NCBI GenBank assembly: GCA_020859685.1
Contig: JAJBVT010000004.1
Location: 1 to 58,458, forward strand
DNA from: Rikenellaceae bacterium
GTDB taxonomy: Bacteria > Bacteroidota > Bacteroidia > Bacteroidales > Rikenellaceae
Direction: 5' to 3'
Length of the DNA stretch: 58,458 nucleotides
Part shown: piece after piece, positions 40,301-48,447 of the stretch
How the letters are laid out: each line of letters begins with the position of its first letter
Position numbering within the stretch: the first letter of the stretch is position 1
Program-made: the position numbers and the translations under genes
Notes under the pieces: generated by a model
Seen by the model: only the letters and a program-made list of their open reading frames with translations
Told to the model about the DNA's origin: nothing
Database searches by the model: none

Positions 40301-41584
40301 TCAATGCACGGCCCCGTTACCGAGCCTCTCCGGTTCGTGTTTGTACCTGAAAATAATGGCGAACACTATCGTAACCACCAGCGCGTATGCTGCGAAGATG
40401 TACCATGCCGTGCTCCACCCTTCTATCTGCCCCATCGGGGTGGACTCCGAGTAGACGAACCTGTCCACGACGGCCTGCGCCCCGAGGGTCCCGATTGTCG
40501 CTCCGACGCCGTTGGTCATCATCATAAACAGGCCCTGCGCGCTCGACCGGATCGACGGGTCGGTCTCCTGGTTTACGAACAGCGAGCCGGATATATTGAA
40601 GAAATCGAAAGCGATACCGTAAACTATCATCGAGAGCACGAACATCCAGACACCCGGACCGGGATTACCGGCCCCGAACAGCCCGAACCGCAGCACCCAT
40701 GTGAACATTGCCATCAGCATCACCTTCTTTATGCCGAACCTGCGAAGGCAGAACGGTATCAGCAATATACAAAGGGTTTCCGAAATCTGTGAAAGCGAAA
40801 TAAGGGCGTTTGCATGGTTGGCCCCGAATGTAGTGGCATACTCCGGTATTCCTTTGAAGCTGGTGATAAACGGATTGGCGAAACCGTTGGTTATCTGGAG
40901 CGACACTCCGAGCAGCATGGAAAATATAAAGAAAATTGCCATCTTATTCTGCTTGAACAGGGCGAAAGCCCTCAGCCCTAACGCCTCCACGATGCTCTTC
41001 TTCTCCCCTCCCTTATCCACCGGACACCGCGGCAGGGTGAAGGAGTAGAGGGCCAGCGCCAGGCCCAGAGCGGCCGAGACGAAAAACTGCGCGTAGGTGT
41101 GCTGGAATCCCGTAACGTCCACCAGCAGCATGGCGCAGATAAACCCCACCGTCCCGAACACCCTAATCGGCGGGAATGCTTTGACGGTATCGAGACCCGC
41201 CGAGCCGAGCACGCAATAGGCCACCGAATTGGAGAGCGCTATGGTCGGCATATAGAAGGCCACGCTCAGCGCGTAGAGGGGAAACAGTACCCCGAACTCC
41301 ACGTCAGCTCCGGCCGACATGGCGTAATACCCGGCCGACACCATGAACAGAGCCGCCAGTAAATGGCAGATACCGAGCAGCTTCTGGGCCTGAACCCACC
41401 GGTCGGCGATAATCCCGATAAGCGCGGGCATAAACAGGGAGACTATTCCCTGCATCGCGTAGAAAATCCCGATATTCGACGCCAGCCCCACGCTCACCAG
41501 GTAGGAACCCATGGACGTAAGGTATGCCCCCCAGACGGCGTACTGGAGGAAGTTCATCAAAACGAGCCGTATCCTTATATTCAT
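40301..41584 (-). CDS. NupG-type nucleoside:H+ symporter (MFS)
   Basis: 427 residues, about twelve membrane segments. The N-terminal MNIRIRLVLMNFLQYAVWGAY with GSYL and the FMPALIGIIADRWVQAQKLLG loop are characteristic of the nucleoside:H+ symporter family of the major facilitator superfamily. PPIRVFGTVGFI and FFNISGSLFVNQETDPSIRSSAQGLFM, the latter in the second half, also fit. It should import nucleosides for salvage. It runs into the two small exported protein genes on the same strand. Confidence 0.88.
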   Translation of the reverse strand: MNIRIRLVLMNFLQYAVWGAYLTSMGSYLVSVGLASNIGIFYAMQGIVSLFMPALIGIIADRWVQAQKLLGICHLLAALFMVSAGYYAMSAGADVEFGVLFPLYALSVAFYMPTIALSNSVAYCVLGSAGLDTVKAFPPIRVFGTVGFICAMLLVDVTGFQHTYAQFFVSAALGLALALYSFTLPRCPVDKGGEKKSIVEALGLRAFALFKQNKMAIFFIFSMLLGVSLQITNGFANPFITSFKGIPEYATTFGANHANALISLSQISETLCILLIPFCLRRFGIKKVMLMAMFTWVLRFGLFGAGNPGPGVWMFVLSMIVYGIAFDFFNISGSLFVNQETDPSIRSSAQGLFMMMTNGVGATIGTLGAQAVVDRFVYSESTPMGQIEGWSTAWYIFAAYALVVTIVFAIIFRYKHEPERLGNGAVH

Positions 41585-41671
41585 ATTTTTAACTTGTTAC
41601 GGTGAGACATCGGAAAGCGTCGAATGCGATAAAATTAAGAAATATTGTGAAATAGCTAAGGTGTATCCTCG

Positions 41672-41679
41672 CAAATATA
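41672..41679 (-). promoter_or_regulatory. NupG-type gene promoter, -7 box TATATTTG
   Basis: Exact -7 consensus on the minus strand, about 85 bases before the ATG. Confidence 0.5.
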
Positions 41680-41807
41680 AAAATAAATGTAACGGTTAAG
41701 TTTCAGGTATAAGCGAAAAAGGCCGGTTTACCTACATTCAAGATGAAATAATTGTTAAATCGATTATAAAGTTATTAACACGAGGGTTCTATAATTGCGA
41801 ATTGTTA

Positions 41808-41815
41808 TAAATTTG
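41808..41815 (+). promoter_or_regulatory. TonB receptor promoter, -7 box TAAATTTG
   Basis: Exact -7 consensus; the leader to the ATG is about 165 bases and contains the 8-bp hairpin GCCCCTTC/GAAGGGGC at 41902-41919. Confidence 0.6.
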
Positions 41816-41987
41816 CAGCACTGAACCGAACATTATAACGGCCCGGAACCGTAGAATGAAGAAAAGGGTTTACACAAATCTACTTGACGCACAGCTTCCC
41901 CGCCCCTTCCCGAAGGGGCCTGACTTCCCCGGTACAGCCTTCTTTCGAACTGAAGTATTATTACTTAATTACCCAAAAAATTAATTT

Positions 41988-44900
41988 ATGAGAAAACTTG
42001 CCTTAATTGTTCTGGCAATGTTCGTTACCACGGTTGCGATGGCACAGGTGACGACTTCGAGTATGAGCGGTAAGATTACCGACGCCAGCGGCCAGCCCCT
42101 TATCGGCGCAGCAGTGGTAGCTATCCACACCCCGTCCGGTACGCAGTACGGTACGGCGGTCGACCTGAACGGTAATTACCGTATTCTCAACATGCGCCCG
42201 GGCGGTCCCTACACCGTTGCGGTGCAGATGCTCGGTTACCACACCACCGAATATCAGGGCATAGAACTCTCCCTGGGCGACAACTACGTACTCGACGCGG
42301 AGATGTTCGAATCGGCGCTCGGAATGGAGGAGATCGTGGTACGGGGCGTGGGCCGCGACAATATGAATACCGACAGGGCCGGTGCAATCACCACGGTGAA
42401 CGCCAACAAGATGGCGATGCAGCCCAGCACCAGCCGCAGCCTCAACGATATCATCAAACTCTCCCCGCAGTCCGCCACCACCTCGAACGGCCTTGCCATC
42501 GGCGGCGGTAACTACCGCCAGTCGTACGTCACGGTGGACGGTGCCGCGTTCAACAACGCGTTCGGTATCGGCTCGAACCTTCCCGCGGGCGGTTCGCCTA
42601 TCTCCATCGACGCGCTCGACCAGATGACCGTAAGCGTAACGCCTTACGACGTTCGCCAGAGCGGTTTCACCGGCGGCGCCATCAATGCCGTTACGAAATC
42701 GGGCGACAACGAATACAAGGCGAGCGTTTACTCTTACTTCAATAACGACAATTTCAAAGGCTATAAAATCAAGAACGAGAAGTTCGACAGGGACGAACAG
42801 AAGAACAATATGTACGGCCTTACCTTCGGCGGCCCGATTATCAAGAACAAACTTTTCTTCTTCGTCAACGCCGAAATGGAGCGGGAAATCAGCCCCGGGC
42901 CTACGTCCCGTGCCCGTACCTCCTCGAACGACGCGTGGGGAAGCGGCACCAACTACAACCGCCCCACGGTAGCCGATATGGATATGATGCGCCAGTACCT
43001 CATAAATACTTACGGTTACGACCCGGGCGTTTACGAGGGTTATTCGCTCAACACACCGAGCTGGAAACTGCTCGCCCGTGTGGACTGGAATATCCACGAG
43101 AACCACAAACTTAACGTTCGTTTTTCCACCACCCACTCTAAATATTCGTCGAGCCCGTCCTCGTCGGTGAACCCGGTAGGTTCTTCTGCCTACCCGAACG
43201 GCGGTTCGAGGACCAACAATACCGCCATGTACTTCAAAAACTCGAGGTACTGGCAGGAACAGAACTTCACGTCGGTCGCCGCCGAGCTCAACTCGGTATT
43301 CGGTTCTGTAACCAACACCCTGAGGGTGACATACTCACATCAGGACGAGCCGCGCAGCTGGGACGGCAGTACTTTCCCGACGGTGGATATACTTTCGGAT
43401 GTGGATAATTCGAGTAATGTTCCCTACGCTACTTTCGGTCTCGACCCGTTCACCTACGGTAACCTCCGCGACGTGAAGACGTTCATAGTAACTGACGACG
43501 TGAACTGGACCTGGGGTATCAACAACCTTACGGCCGGTTTCCAATTCGAGTTCGACCGTACTAAAAACGGTTATATGCAGCAGGGCGCAGGTTGGTATGT
43601 ATACTCGTCGTGGGACGATTTCGTAAACGACCGTACGCCTTATGCCTTCGCGATTACCCACTCCAACCGGGAAGACCTCGCACAGGTATACCCGTCGTTC
43701 GATTACCAGCAGTATTCTATCTATCTGCAGGATAAGATCGACATCTCCAACAACTTCAAACTCACCGCCGGTATCCGTCTCGAAATCCCAACCTTCCCGA
43801 GCCTGAAGGACAATTACAATCCGGAATTTGCCACCCTCAGCTTCAACGGCAAATCCTACTCGACCGACCAGATGCCCAAGGCCCGGGTGCAGGTATCGCC
43901 GCGCGTAGGCTTCAACTGGGACGTTATGGGAGACCGCAGGCATGTAATCAGGGGAGGTACGGGTATCTTTACCGGCCGCCTGCCTTTCGTATGGATCGTT
44001 TCGGCCGTGGGTAACAGCGGCGTACAGCAGACCAACTATTATTACACGAACCCCTCTGTGAACAATCCCTCGAGGATACCCAGTTTTCATACGAACGTCA
44101 ACGATATTCTTGACGACCTTTATGGCGGAAACTTCAACCCTTCCACGATTGTGGCTCCCCAAAGCCCGACCATCATGGATAAGAAGTTGAAAATGCCTTC
44201 GACCTGGAAGACTTCGCTTGCCTACGACGTACGCCTGCCGGGGGATGTATTCGGCTCACTGGAAGGAATATATAACCGTGATATCAATTCGGTAGCCGTG
44301 ACCAACATCGGCCTCCAAGACCCGACACCCGATGGTCTGAGGCTCTCGGCAAACGATGTTCGTGACTACTATAACAACGGCTATTATGCTACCAACTCTT
44401 CCGGTTCGACGGTACAGCCCTACCTGATAGAAAATATAAACAAGCACGGTTGGTACTACTCTATAACCGCAAAACTCGAAAGGTCGTTCAACTTCGGTAT
44501 GTCTGTGATGGCCGCGTATACCTACTCCGACAGCCGTACCCTGACCGATGGAATCGGTGACCAGGTGACCTCGGCATGGTCTACGAACAATTATTCCGTC
44601 AACGGTGTAAACGACCATTCGCTCAGCTACGGCAGTTACGTTGCCCCGCACAGGTTTATCGCGGCCGTAGACTTCCGCATTAAGAAGAACACGTCGCTCG
44701 GACTGTTCTACGAAGGCAGCAACCTCGGTTACTACGGCTCTTCGAGCTATACCTACACCCGTTTCTCTTACACCTACACCTCGAATGTTGTAGGCGACGG
44801 CGGAGCGTACAACCTTATATATGTTCCCGAATCAAAGGACGAACTCACCTTTATCGACTATGCCGACGGTTCTTATTCCGCGGCTCAGCAAGCGGAGGAC

Positions 44901-45287
44901 TTCTGGGCTTATGTGAACCAGGATAAGTACCTCAAATCTCGCAAAGGGCAGTATGCGGAGCGTAACGGCGCCAAAATGCCGTGGAGGAGTAGGTTCGACC
45001 TGAAATATGTCCGCGACTTCGACTTCGTCATAGGCGGTAAGACCAACACCCTTCAGTTGGGTGTGGACATTATCAACGTCGCCAATCTTATCAACAGGAA
45101 ATGGGGCAACATGAAGACCGTGAACAACGCCACCCCGCTTGCCGTTGTTAAAGACGCCAATAACGACGTAATCGGCTACCAGTTCCAGAGGAACGGTTCG
45201 GAAACCCTCACCAAGACCTTCAGCCCTGTGGCCCGTTCGGCATCCACGTATGCCTTCCAGTTCAGCCTGAGGTATATCTTCAATTAG
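41988..45287 (+). CDS. TonB-dependent receptor with carboxypeptidase-regulatory-like domain (Oar-like)
   Basis: Outer-membrane protein of 1,099 residues with a signal peptide (MRKLALIVLAMFVTTVAMAQ). Residues about 25-105 form a CarboxypepD-regulatory-like domain (GKITDASGQPLIGAAVVAI, YRILNMRPGGPYTVAV). A plug follows, with MEEIVVRGVGRD, the SLNDIIKLSPQ segment and VSVTPYDVRQSGFTGGAINAVT. The long barrel ends FQFSLRYIFN. The architecture resembles Oar-like receptors rather than SusC, and no SusD partner is adjacent. Ligand unknown. Confidence 0.88.
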   Translation: MRKLALIVLAMFVTTVAMAQVTTSSMSGKITDASGQPLIGAAVVAIHTPSGTQYGTAVDLNGNYRILNMRPGGPYTVAVQMLGYHTTEYQGIELSLGDNYVLDAEMFESALGMEEIVVRGVGRDNMNTDRAGAITTVNANKMAMQPSTSRSLNDIIKLSPQSATTSNGLAIGGGNYRQSYVTVDGAAFNNAFGIGSNLPAGGSPISIDALDQMTVSVTPYDVRQSGFTGGAINAVTKSGDNEYKASVYSYFNNDNFKGYKIKNEKFDRDEQKNNMYGLTFGGPIIKNKLFFFVNAEMEREISPGPTSRARTSSNDAWGSGTNYNRPTVADMDMMRQYLINTYGYDPGVYEGYSLNTPSWKLLARVDWNIHENHKLNVRFSTTHSKYSSSPSSSVNPVGSSAYPNGGSRTNNTAMYFKNSRYWQEQNFTSVAAELNSVFGSVTNTLRVTYSHQDEPRSWDGSTFPTVDILSDVDNSSNVPYATFGLDPFTYGNLRDVKTFIVTDDVNWTWGINNLTAGFQFEFDRTKNGYMQQGAGWYVYSSWDDFVNDRTPYAFAITHSNREDLAQVYPSFDYQQYSIYLQDKIDISNNFKLTAGIRLEIPTFPSLKDNYNPEFATLSFNGKSYSTDQMPKARVQVSPRVGFNWDVMGDRRHVIRGGTGIFTGRLPFVWIVSAVGNSGVQQTNYYYTNPSVNNPSRIPSFHTNVNDILDDLYGGNFNPSTIVAPQSPTIMDKKLKMPSTWKTSLAYDVRLPGDVFGSLEGIYNRDINSVAVTNIGLQDPTPDGLRLSANDVRDYYNNGYYATNSSGSTVQPYLIENINKHGWYYSITAKLERSFNFGMSVMAAYTYSDSRTLTDGIGDQVTSAWSTNNYSVNGVNDHSLSYGSYVAPHRFIAAVDFRIKKNTSLGLFYEGSNLGYYGSSSYTYTRFSYTYTSNVVGDGGAYNLIYVPESKDELTFIDYADGSYSAAQQAEDFWAYVNQDKYLKSRKGQYAERNGAKMPWRSRFDLKYVRDFDFVIGGKTNTLQLGVDIINVANLINRKWGNMKTVNNATPLAVVKDANNDVIGYQFQRNGSETLTKTFSPVARSASTYAFQFSLRYIFN

Positions 45288-45312
45288 TCTTTTAGTCATA
45301 TCCTTCGACACG

Positions 45313-45346
45313 GCGGGCTTAACTTCGGTTAAGTCCGCTGTTTTTT
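45313..45346 (+). terminator. Terminator with TTCG loop after the TonB receptor
   Basis: 11-bp stem (GCGGGCTTAAC / GTTAAGTCCGC, one G-T) closed by a TTCG tetraloop, followed by six T. The glycosyltransferase promoter begins 3 bases later. Confidence 0.92.
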
Positions 45347-45348
45347 GT

Positions 45349-45356
45349 TATTTTTG
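45349..45356 (+). promoter_or_regulatory. Glycosyltransferase operon promoter, -7 box TATTTTTG
   Basis: Exact -7 consensus ending 4 bases before the ATG at 45361. The transcript would start at or just after that ATG, which raises doubt about the start codon or means a leaderless mRNA. The -33 region lies within the upstream terminator stem. Confidence 0.45.
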
Positions 45357-45360
45357 CCGT

Positions 45361-46404
45361 ATGCGAAAAACCGGGGAAGTGGCTGGCGGTAATAACGGCG
45401 CGGCGGAGGTGGAGGATATCCGGTGCGGCGGGAAGTTTTCCGCGGACGGGTGCCCGGAAGCGGGGGGCCGTTCCGCCGATGTTCGCCTTTCCATAGTCGT
45501 TGCTACCTACAACCGGCCCGGAACCCTTGTCCGCACCCTCGAAAGCCTTACGGCGCAGTCGCTTCCCGCCCACCTGTGGGAGGCGGTCATCGTCGATAAC
45601 AACAGCACGGACAATACCGGGGAGGTATTCGGGCGCTTTACCGCATCCCGTCCCGGAACCGAAAATATACGGATGGTTTTCGAAGCGGAGCAGGGCCTTT
45701 CGCACGCCCGCAACAGGGGAATAACCGAATGCCGGGGCGATATCATCGCCATAATAGACGACGACGAGCTGGTGAACGAAGATTTCGCCGCCGGCTATCT
45801 GGAGTTTTTTGACGGCCATCCGGATGCGGCGGCGGCCGGTGGTAAGATTACCCCGCTCTACGAAGCGGGCCGACCGGAGTGGATGTCCCGCTATACGAAG
45901 GTGCCGGTGGCCGGAACCCTCGATCTGAGCCCTCGGGTACGGCAATTCCCCCGGGGCCGGAATCCGTTCGGCGGCAATATGGCTTTCCGCAGGGAGACCC
46001 TGAACCGAGCCGGCCTGTTCGACCCCGCCTACGGCCGCAGCGGCAAGGCCCTGCTTGCCGGCGAAGAAAAAGAGCTGTTCGAAAGGATACGCCGCATCGG
46101 CGGGAAGGTCTATTGGGTACCCGGTCCGGAAATATTCCACATCATAGGACCCGAGAGGCTGACGCGGGAATACTTCGAGCGGTTGAACTACATGGGGGGT
46201 GTCTCCGAGCGTACCCGGACGCTGGCTAAGTCGCGCGGTAAATATATAGTAAGACTGTTCTCAGAAGGCATCAAATGGGGTGCCTCACTTCTCATAGCCG
46301 CCGGTTACTGCCTTACGGGCAAGGCGGCCAAAGCCAAATACCTGCTGATAATGCGCCGGTGTATCACCGTGGGGCTGCTAAAAGGTGCGAAGGAAAAGCC
46401 ATGA
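45361..46404 (+). CDS. Glycosyltransferase family 2
   Basis: 347 residues. The GT-A fold begins at about residue 42, LSIVVATYNRPGTLVRTLES, with VDNNSTDNTGEV near 78-89, SHARNRGI near 115 and the metal-binding DDDE motif in AIIDDDELVNE near 130-140. A middle segment, NPFGGNMAFRRETL, is the acceptor-side loop and AGEEKELFERIRRIGG follows. The C-terminus has a helical hydrophobic stretch (WGASLLIAAGYCL) that could touch the membrane. The first 40 residues are low-complexity and may not be translated. Its stop overlaps the start of the next gene (ATGA). Probably builds surface polysaccharide. Confidence 0.85.
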   Translation: MRKTGEVAGGNNGAAEVEDIRCGGKFSADGCPEAGGRSADVRLSIVVATYNRPGTLVRTLESLTAQSLPAHLWEAVIVDNNSTDNTGEVFGRFTASRPGTENIRMVFEAEQGLSHARNRGITECRGDIIAIIDDDELVNEDFAAGYLEFFDGHPDAAAAGGKITPLYEAGRPEWMSRYTKVPVAGTLDLSPRVRQFPRGRNPFGGNMAFRRETLNRAGLFDPAYGRSGKALLAGEEKELFERIRRIGGKVYWVPGPEIFHIIGPERLTREYFERLNYMGGVSERTRTLAKSRGKYIVRLFSEGIKWGASLLIAAGYCLTGKAAKAKYLLIMRRCITVGLLKGAKEKP

Positions 46405-47528
46405 AAATAGTTATCGTCTCCTACTTCTTCGAGCCGGAAATCACTCCCCGGGCCTACCGGACTGCCGAACTGGCGAAGGCGTTCGCCCGGCGGGGGCACG
46501 AAGTGACCGTGGTGCTCCCCAATAAAGCCCTATTCGCCGACCTGCCACGGCTGTACGACGGCATCCGGTTCCGGTTTGGCGAGGGACCCATACTCACCGG
46601 AGGGCCGAATGCGGCGACGGGAAAGGTTCGCCGCGCCCTGCCCCAATGGCTGGTCAGGGCCATACTTTATATATATAACCACGAATATTTCGCAAAGTAC
46701 GATAAGGGTATCTTCCGTCGGCTGTGTGCCATGCAGGGCGAGTACGACCTGCTGATATCCGTCTCCTATCCGGTAGCCATCCACCGGGCGGTAATAAACG
46801 CCTTCCGGCGTAACAAATCCCTCACAGCCCGTTGCAAGGTCGCCGAGTTCAGCGACCCCCCGATGCGCGGGGAGTACAACAGCAGTTACCTTCCTCTGTA
46901 CGACCGGTTCATGCGCCGGGCGGGCAGGTTCTTCGACCGGTTCATCGTGCCGGTCGAAAACGCCCTGCCCGTTTACCTGCCGTTCAAGCCCGCCTCAAAA
47001 ATCTCCGTTATCCCGCAGGGCTTCGACAATAGCGGCATAGTCTTACCGCCATATAAAAAAAACGACCGGCCGACCTTTGCGTTCGCCGGGCGGTTTTACC
47101 GCAATACCCGCGATCCGGAGCCTCTGCTGAGTTTCCTTGCCGACTCGGGTCGGGACTTCCGGTTCGACCTCTACCTTATCGACCGGGACCCCTATTTCGA
47201 TGAAATGCTCGGTAACTATCGGCAGTTATGCCGCGGTGAAATCGCAGTCCACGCCCCACTGCCGCGCAACCGGCTTATCCCGGCGCTGGCGACGGCCGAT
47301 TTTCTGGTCAACCACAATTTCAATTACGGCACGGCCACTCCGAGTAAACTTATAGATTACAGCCTGACCGGCAGGCCCGTCTACTCTTTCAGCTCCGACA
47401 GGTTCGATTCTACGGAGTTTACCCGCTTTCTCGACGGGGATTACGGCAGGGCCGCAACCTTGCCTGACCCGTCCGTTTACGACATAGTCTCCATCGCCCG
47501 GTCGTTCGAGGCTTTAGCGGCCGAATAG
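46401..47528 (+). CDS. Glycosyltransferase, GT-B type (family 4-like)
   Basis: 375 residues from the ATG at 46401, which overlaps the previous stop as ATGA; the frame upstream of it is a shadow of the first glycosyltransferase. The N-terminal Rossmann domain has MKIVIVSYFFEPEITPRAYR (residues 1-20) and AKAFARRGHEVTVVLPNK. The C-terminal domain has FAFAGRFYRNTRDPEPLLSF near 223-242 and the family-like YGTATPSKLIDYSLTGRPVY near 315-335. Works in tandem with the family 2 enzyme, probably on the same glycan. Translational coupling is likely. Confidence 0.85.
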   Translation: MKIVIVSYFFEPEITPRAYRTAELAKAFARRGHEVTVVLPNKALFADLPRLYDGIRFRFGEGPILTGGPNAATGKVRRALPQWLVRAILYIYNHEYFAKYDKGIFRRLCAMQGEYDLLISVSYPVAIHRAVINAFRRNKSLTARCKVAEFSDPPMRGEYNSSYLPLYDRFMRRAGRFFDRFIVPVENALPVYLPFKPASKISVIPQGFDNSGIVLPPYKKNDRPTFAFAGRFYRNTRDPEPLLSFLADSGRDFRFDLYLIDRDPYFDEMLGNYRQLCRGEIAVHAPLPRNRLIPALATADFLVNHNFNYGTATPSKLIDYSLTGRPVYSFSSDRFDSTEFTRFLDGDYGRAATLPDPSVYDIVSIARSFEALAAE

Positions 47529-47578
47529 GCCCATCCGCATCCTAATATGTAAAAGGCTTATTACCCGATAAAAGCAAA

Positions 47579-48085
47579 TTATATCAACTGCACGAGGTTG
47601 GTATAGGTAAGGAACAGCTTGTTGCGGTACAGGGACGGGTTCAACTCCACAAGTTGCAGTATCAACCGTTTATTGAAAAGTCGTACCTGTTCCCCGAATT
47701 CGTCCAGCCCGGCCGAGATAAGGATATCGTCGAACGTGGGTTCCATATCCACCCGTTCCCCCTGCCTCACGAACGAAATCATCTCATCCGACGATGGAAT
47801 CTCGTAATTGTCTTCCCGGACTCCGTCGCGAAGGTTGTGATGGATATCCAGAAGGCACAGCGAAAAGTCGAGAAGCGGGATATCGTCCATATCCGGGACT
47901 ATCCGGTGGACCGAGTCCGACATGGTGAAACGGCCGAGGAAAAGTCTTTCCCTGAAATCCGCGGTATCCAGACCCGCGGCTTCGCGTTGCGGAAAAGTCA
48001 GCCCGTCGAGGAGCCTGTATTCGATAGTAAACATATCCTGTGCAATCTTTCCTGTATCCTTCAAATCCCTCACCCCGCAGCACAA
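47579..48085 (-). CDS. Hypothetical cytoplasmic protein
   Basis: 168 residues, or 151 if translation begins at the ATG at 48034 (MFTIEYRLLDGLTFPQRE), which looks more natural. Not recognised. Acidic with a helical C-terminus (LVELNPSLYRNKLFLTYTN). FLGRFTMSDSVHRIVPDMDD in the middle and LDIHHNLRDG suggest a compact domain. No signal peptide or membrane segment. It converges on the glycosyltransferase operon with 50 bases between stops. Confidence 0.6.
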   Translation of the reverse strand: MCCGVRDLKDTGKIAQDMFTIEYRLLDGLTFPQREAAGLDTADFRERLFLGRFTMSDSVHRIVPDMDDIPLLDFSLCLLDIHHNLRDGVREDNYEIPSSDEMISFVRQGERVDMEPTFDDILISAGLDEFGEQVRLFNKRLILQLVELNPSLYRNKLFLTYTNLVQLI

Positions 48086-48447
48086 GGGCAGATGGAAGGA
48101 AACAAGATGTATGCCTAAACGGGTAACGCTTTATTATATACGATAACACTCCGGTAACCTACCGGAAAAAACAACATTCGAATCAGATTACATTTTCCCG
48201 CACCTTCGAAAGAAAAGTTGCGCCAGCGTATTCGGGGAAGGGGTTGCCCGGCTTCCCGGGAAGACTACGAAACTTTCACCCCGGCTAAAAGGCTTAACAT
48301 CCGGACAGAAGCTGTCCACTGCCGCCGGACAACCTATTTACGAACCGGAAAAACAAGAGTATACGGCAAACCCTCCCGGAATGGTTCGCGTATCGTAGGT
48401 TCCTGTCAATGAACCCGAATACAGTATAATATGGTCGGGAAATATTA
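48086..48447. other. Intergenic region with no clear gene
   Basis: 362 bases between the hypothetical gene and the PBP1A stop. A 7-bp hairpin (TCCGGTA-ACC-TACCGGA) lies near 48150-48166. Small open frames here lack family features. No consensus promoter was found. Confidence 0.4.

Larger units (their letters stand above)
41585..41987. other. Divergent control region between transporter and TonB receptor
   Basis: 403 bases, no gene seen. Holds a minus-strand -7 box (41672-41679), a plus-strand -7 box (41808-41815) and a hairpin in the TonB receptor leader (41902-41919). Confidence 0.55.

Noticed and set aside
46275-46400. Longer N-terminus for the second glycosyltransferase
   Set aside because: This part overlaps the first glycosyltransferase in another frame, while the ATGA overlap at 46401 with MKIVIVSYFF is typical.
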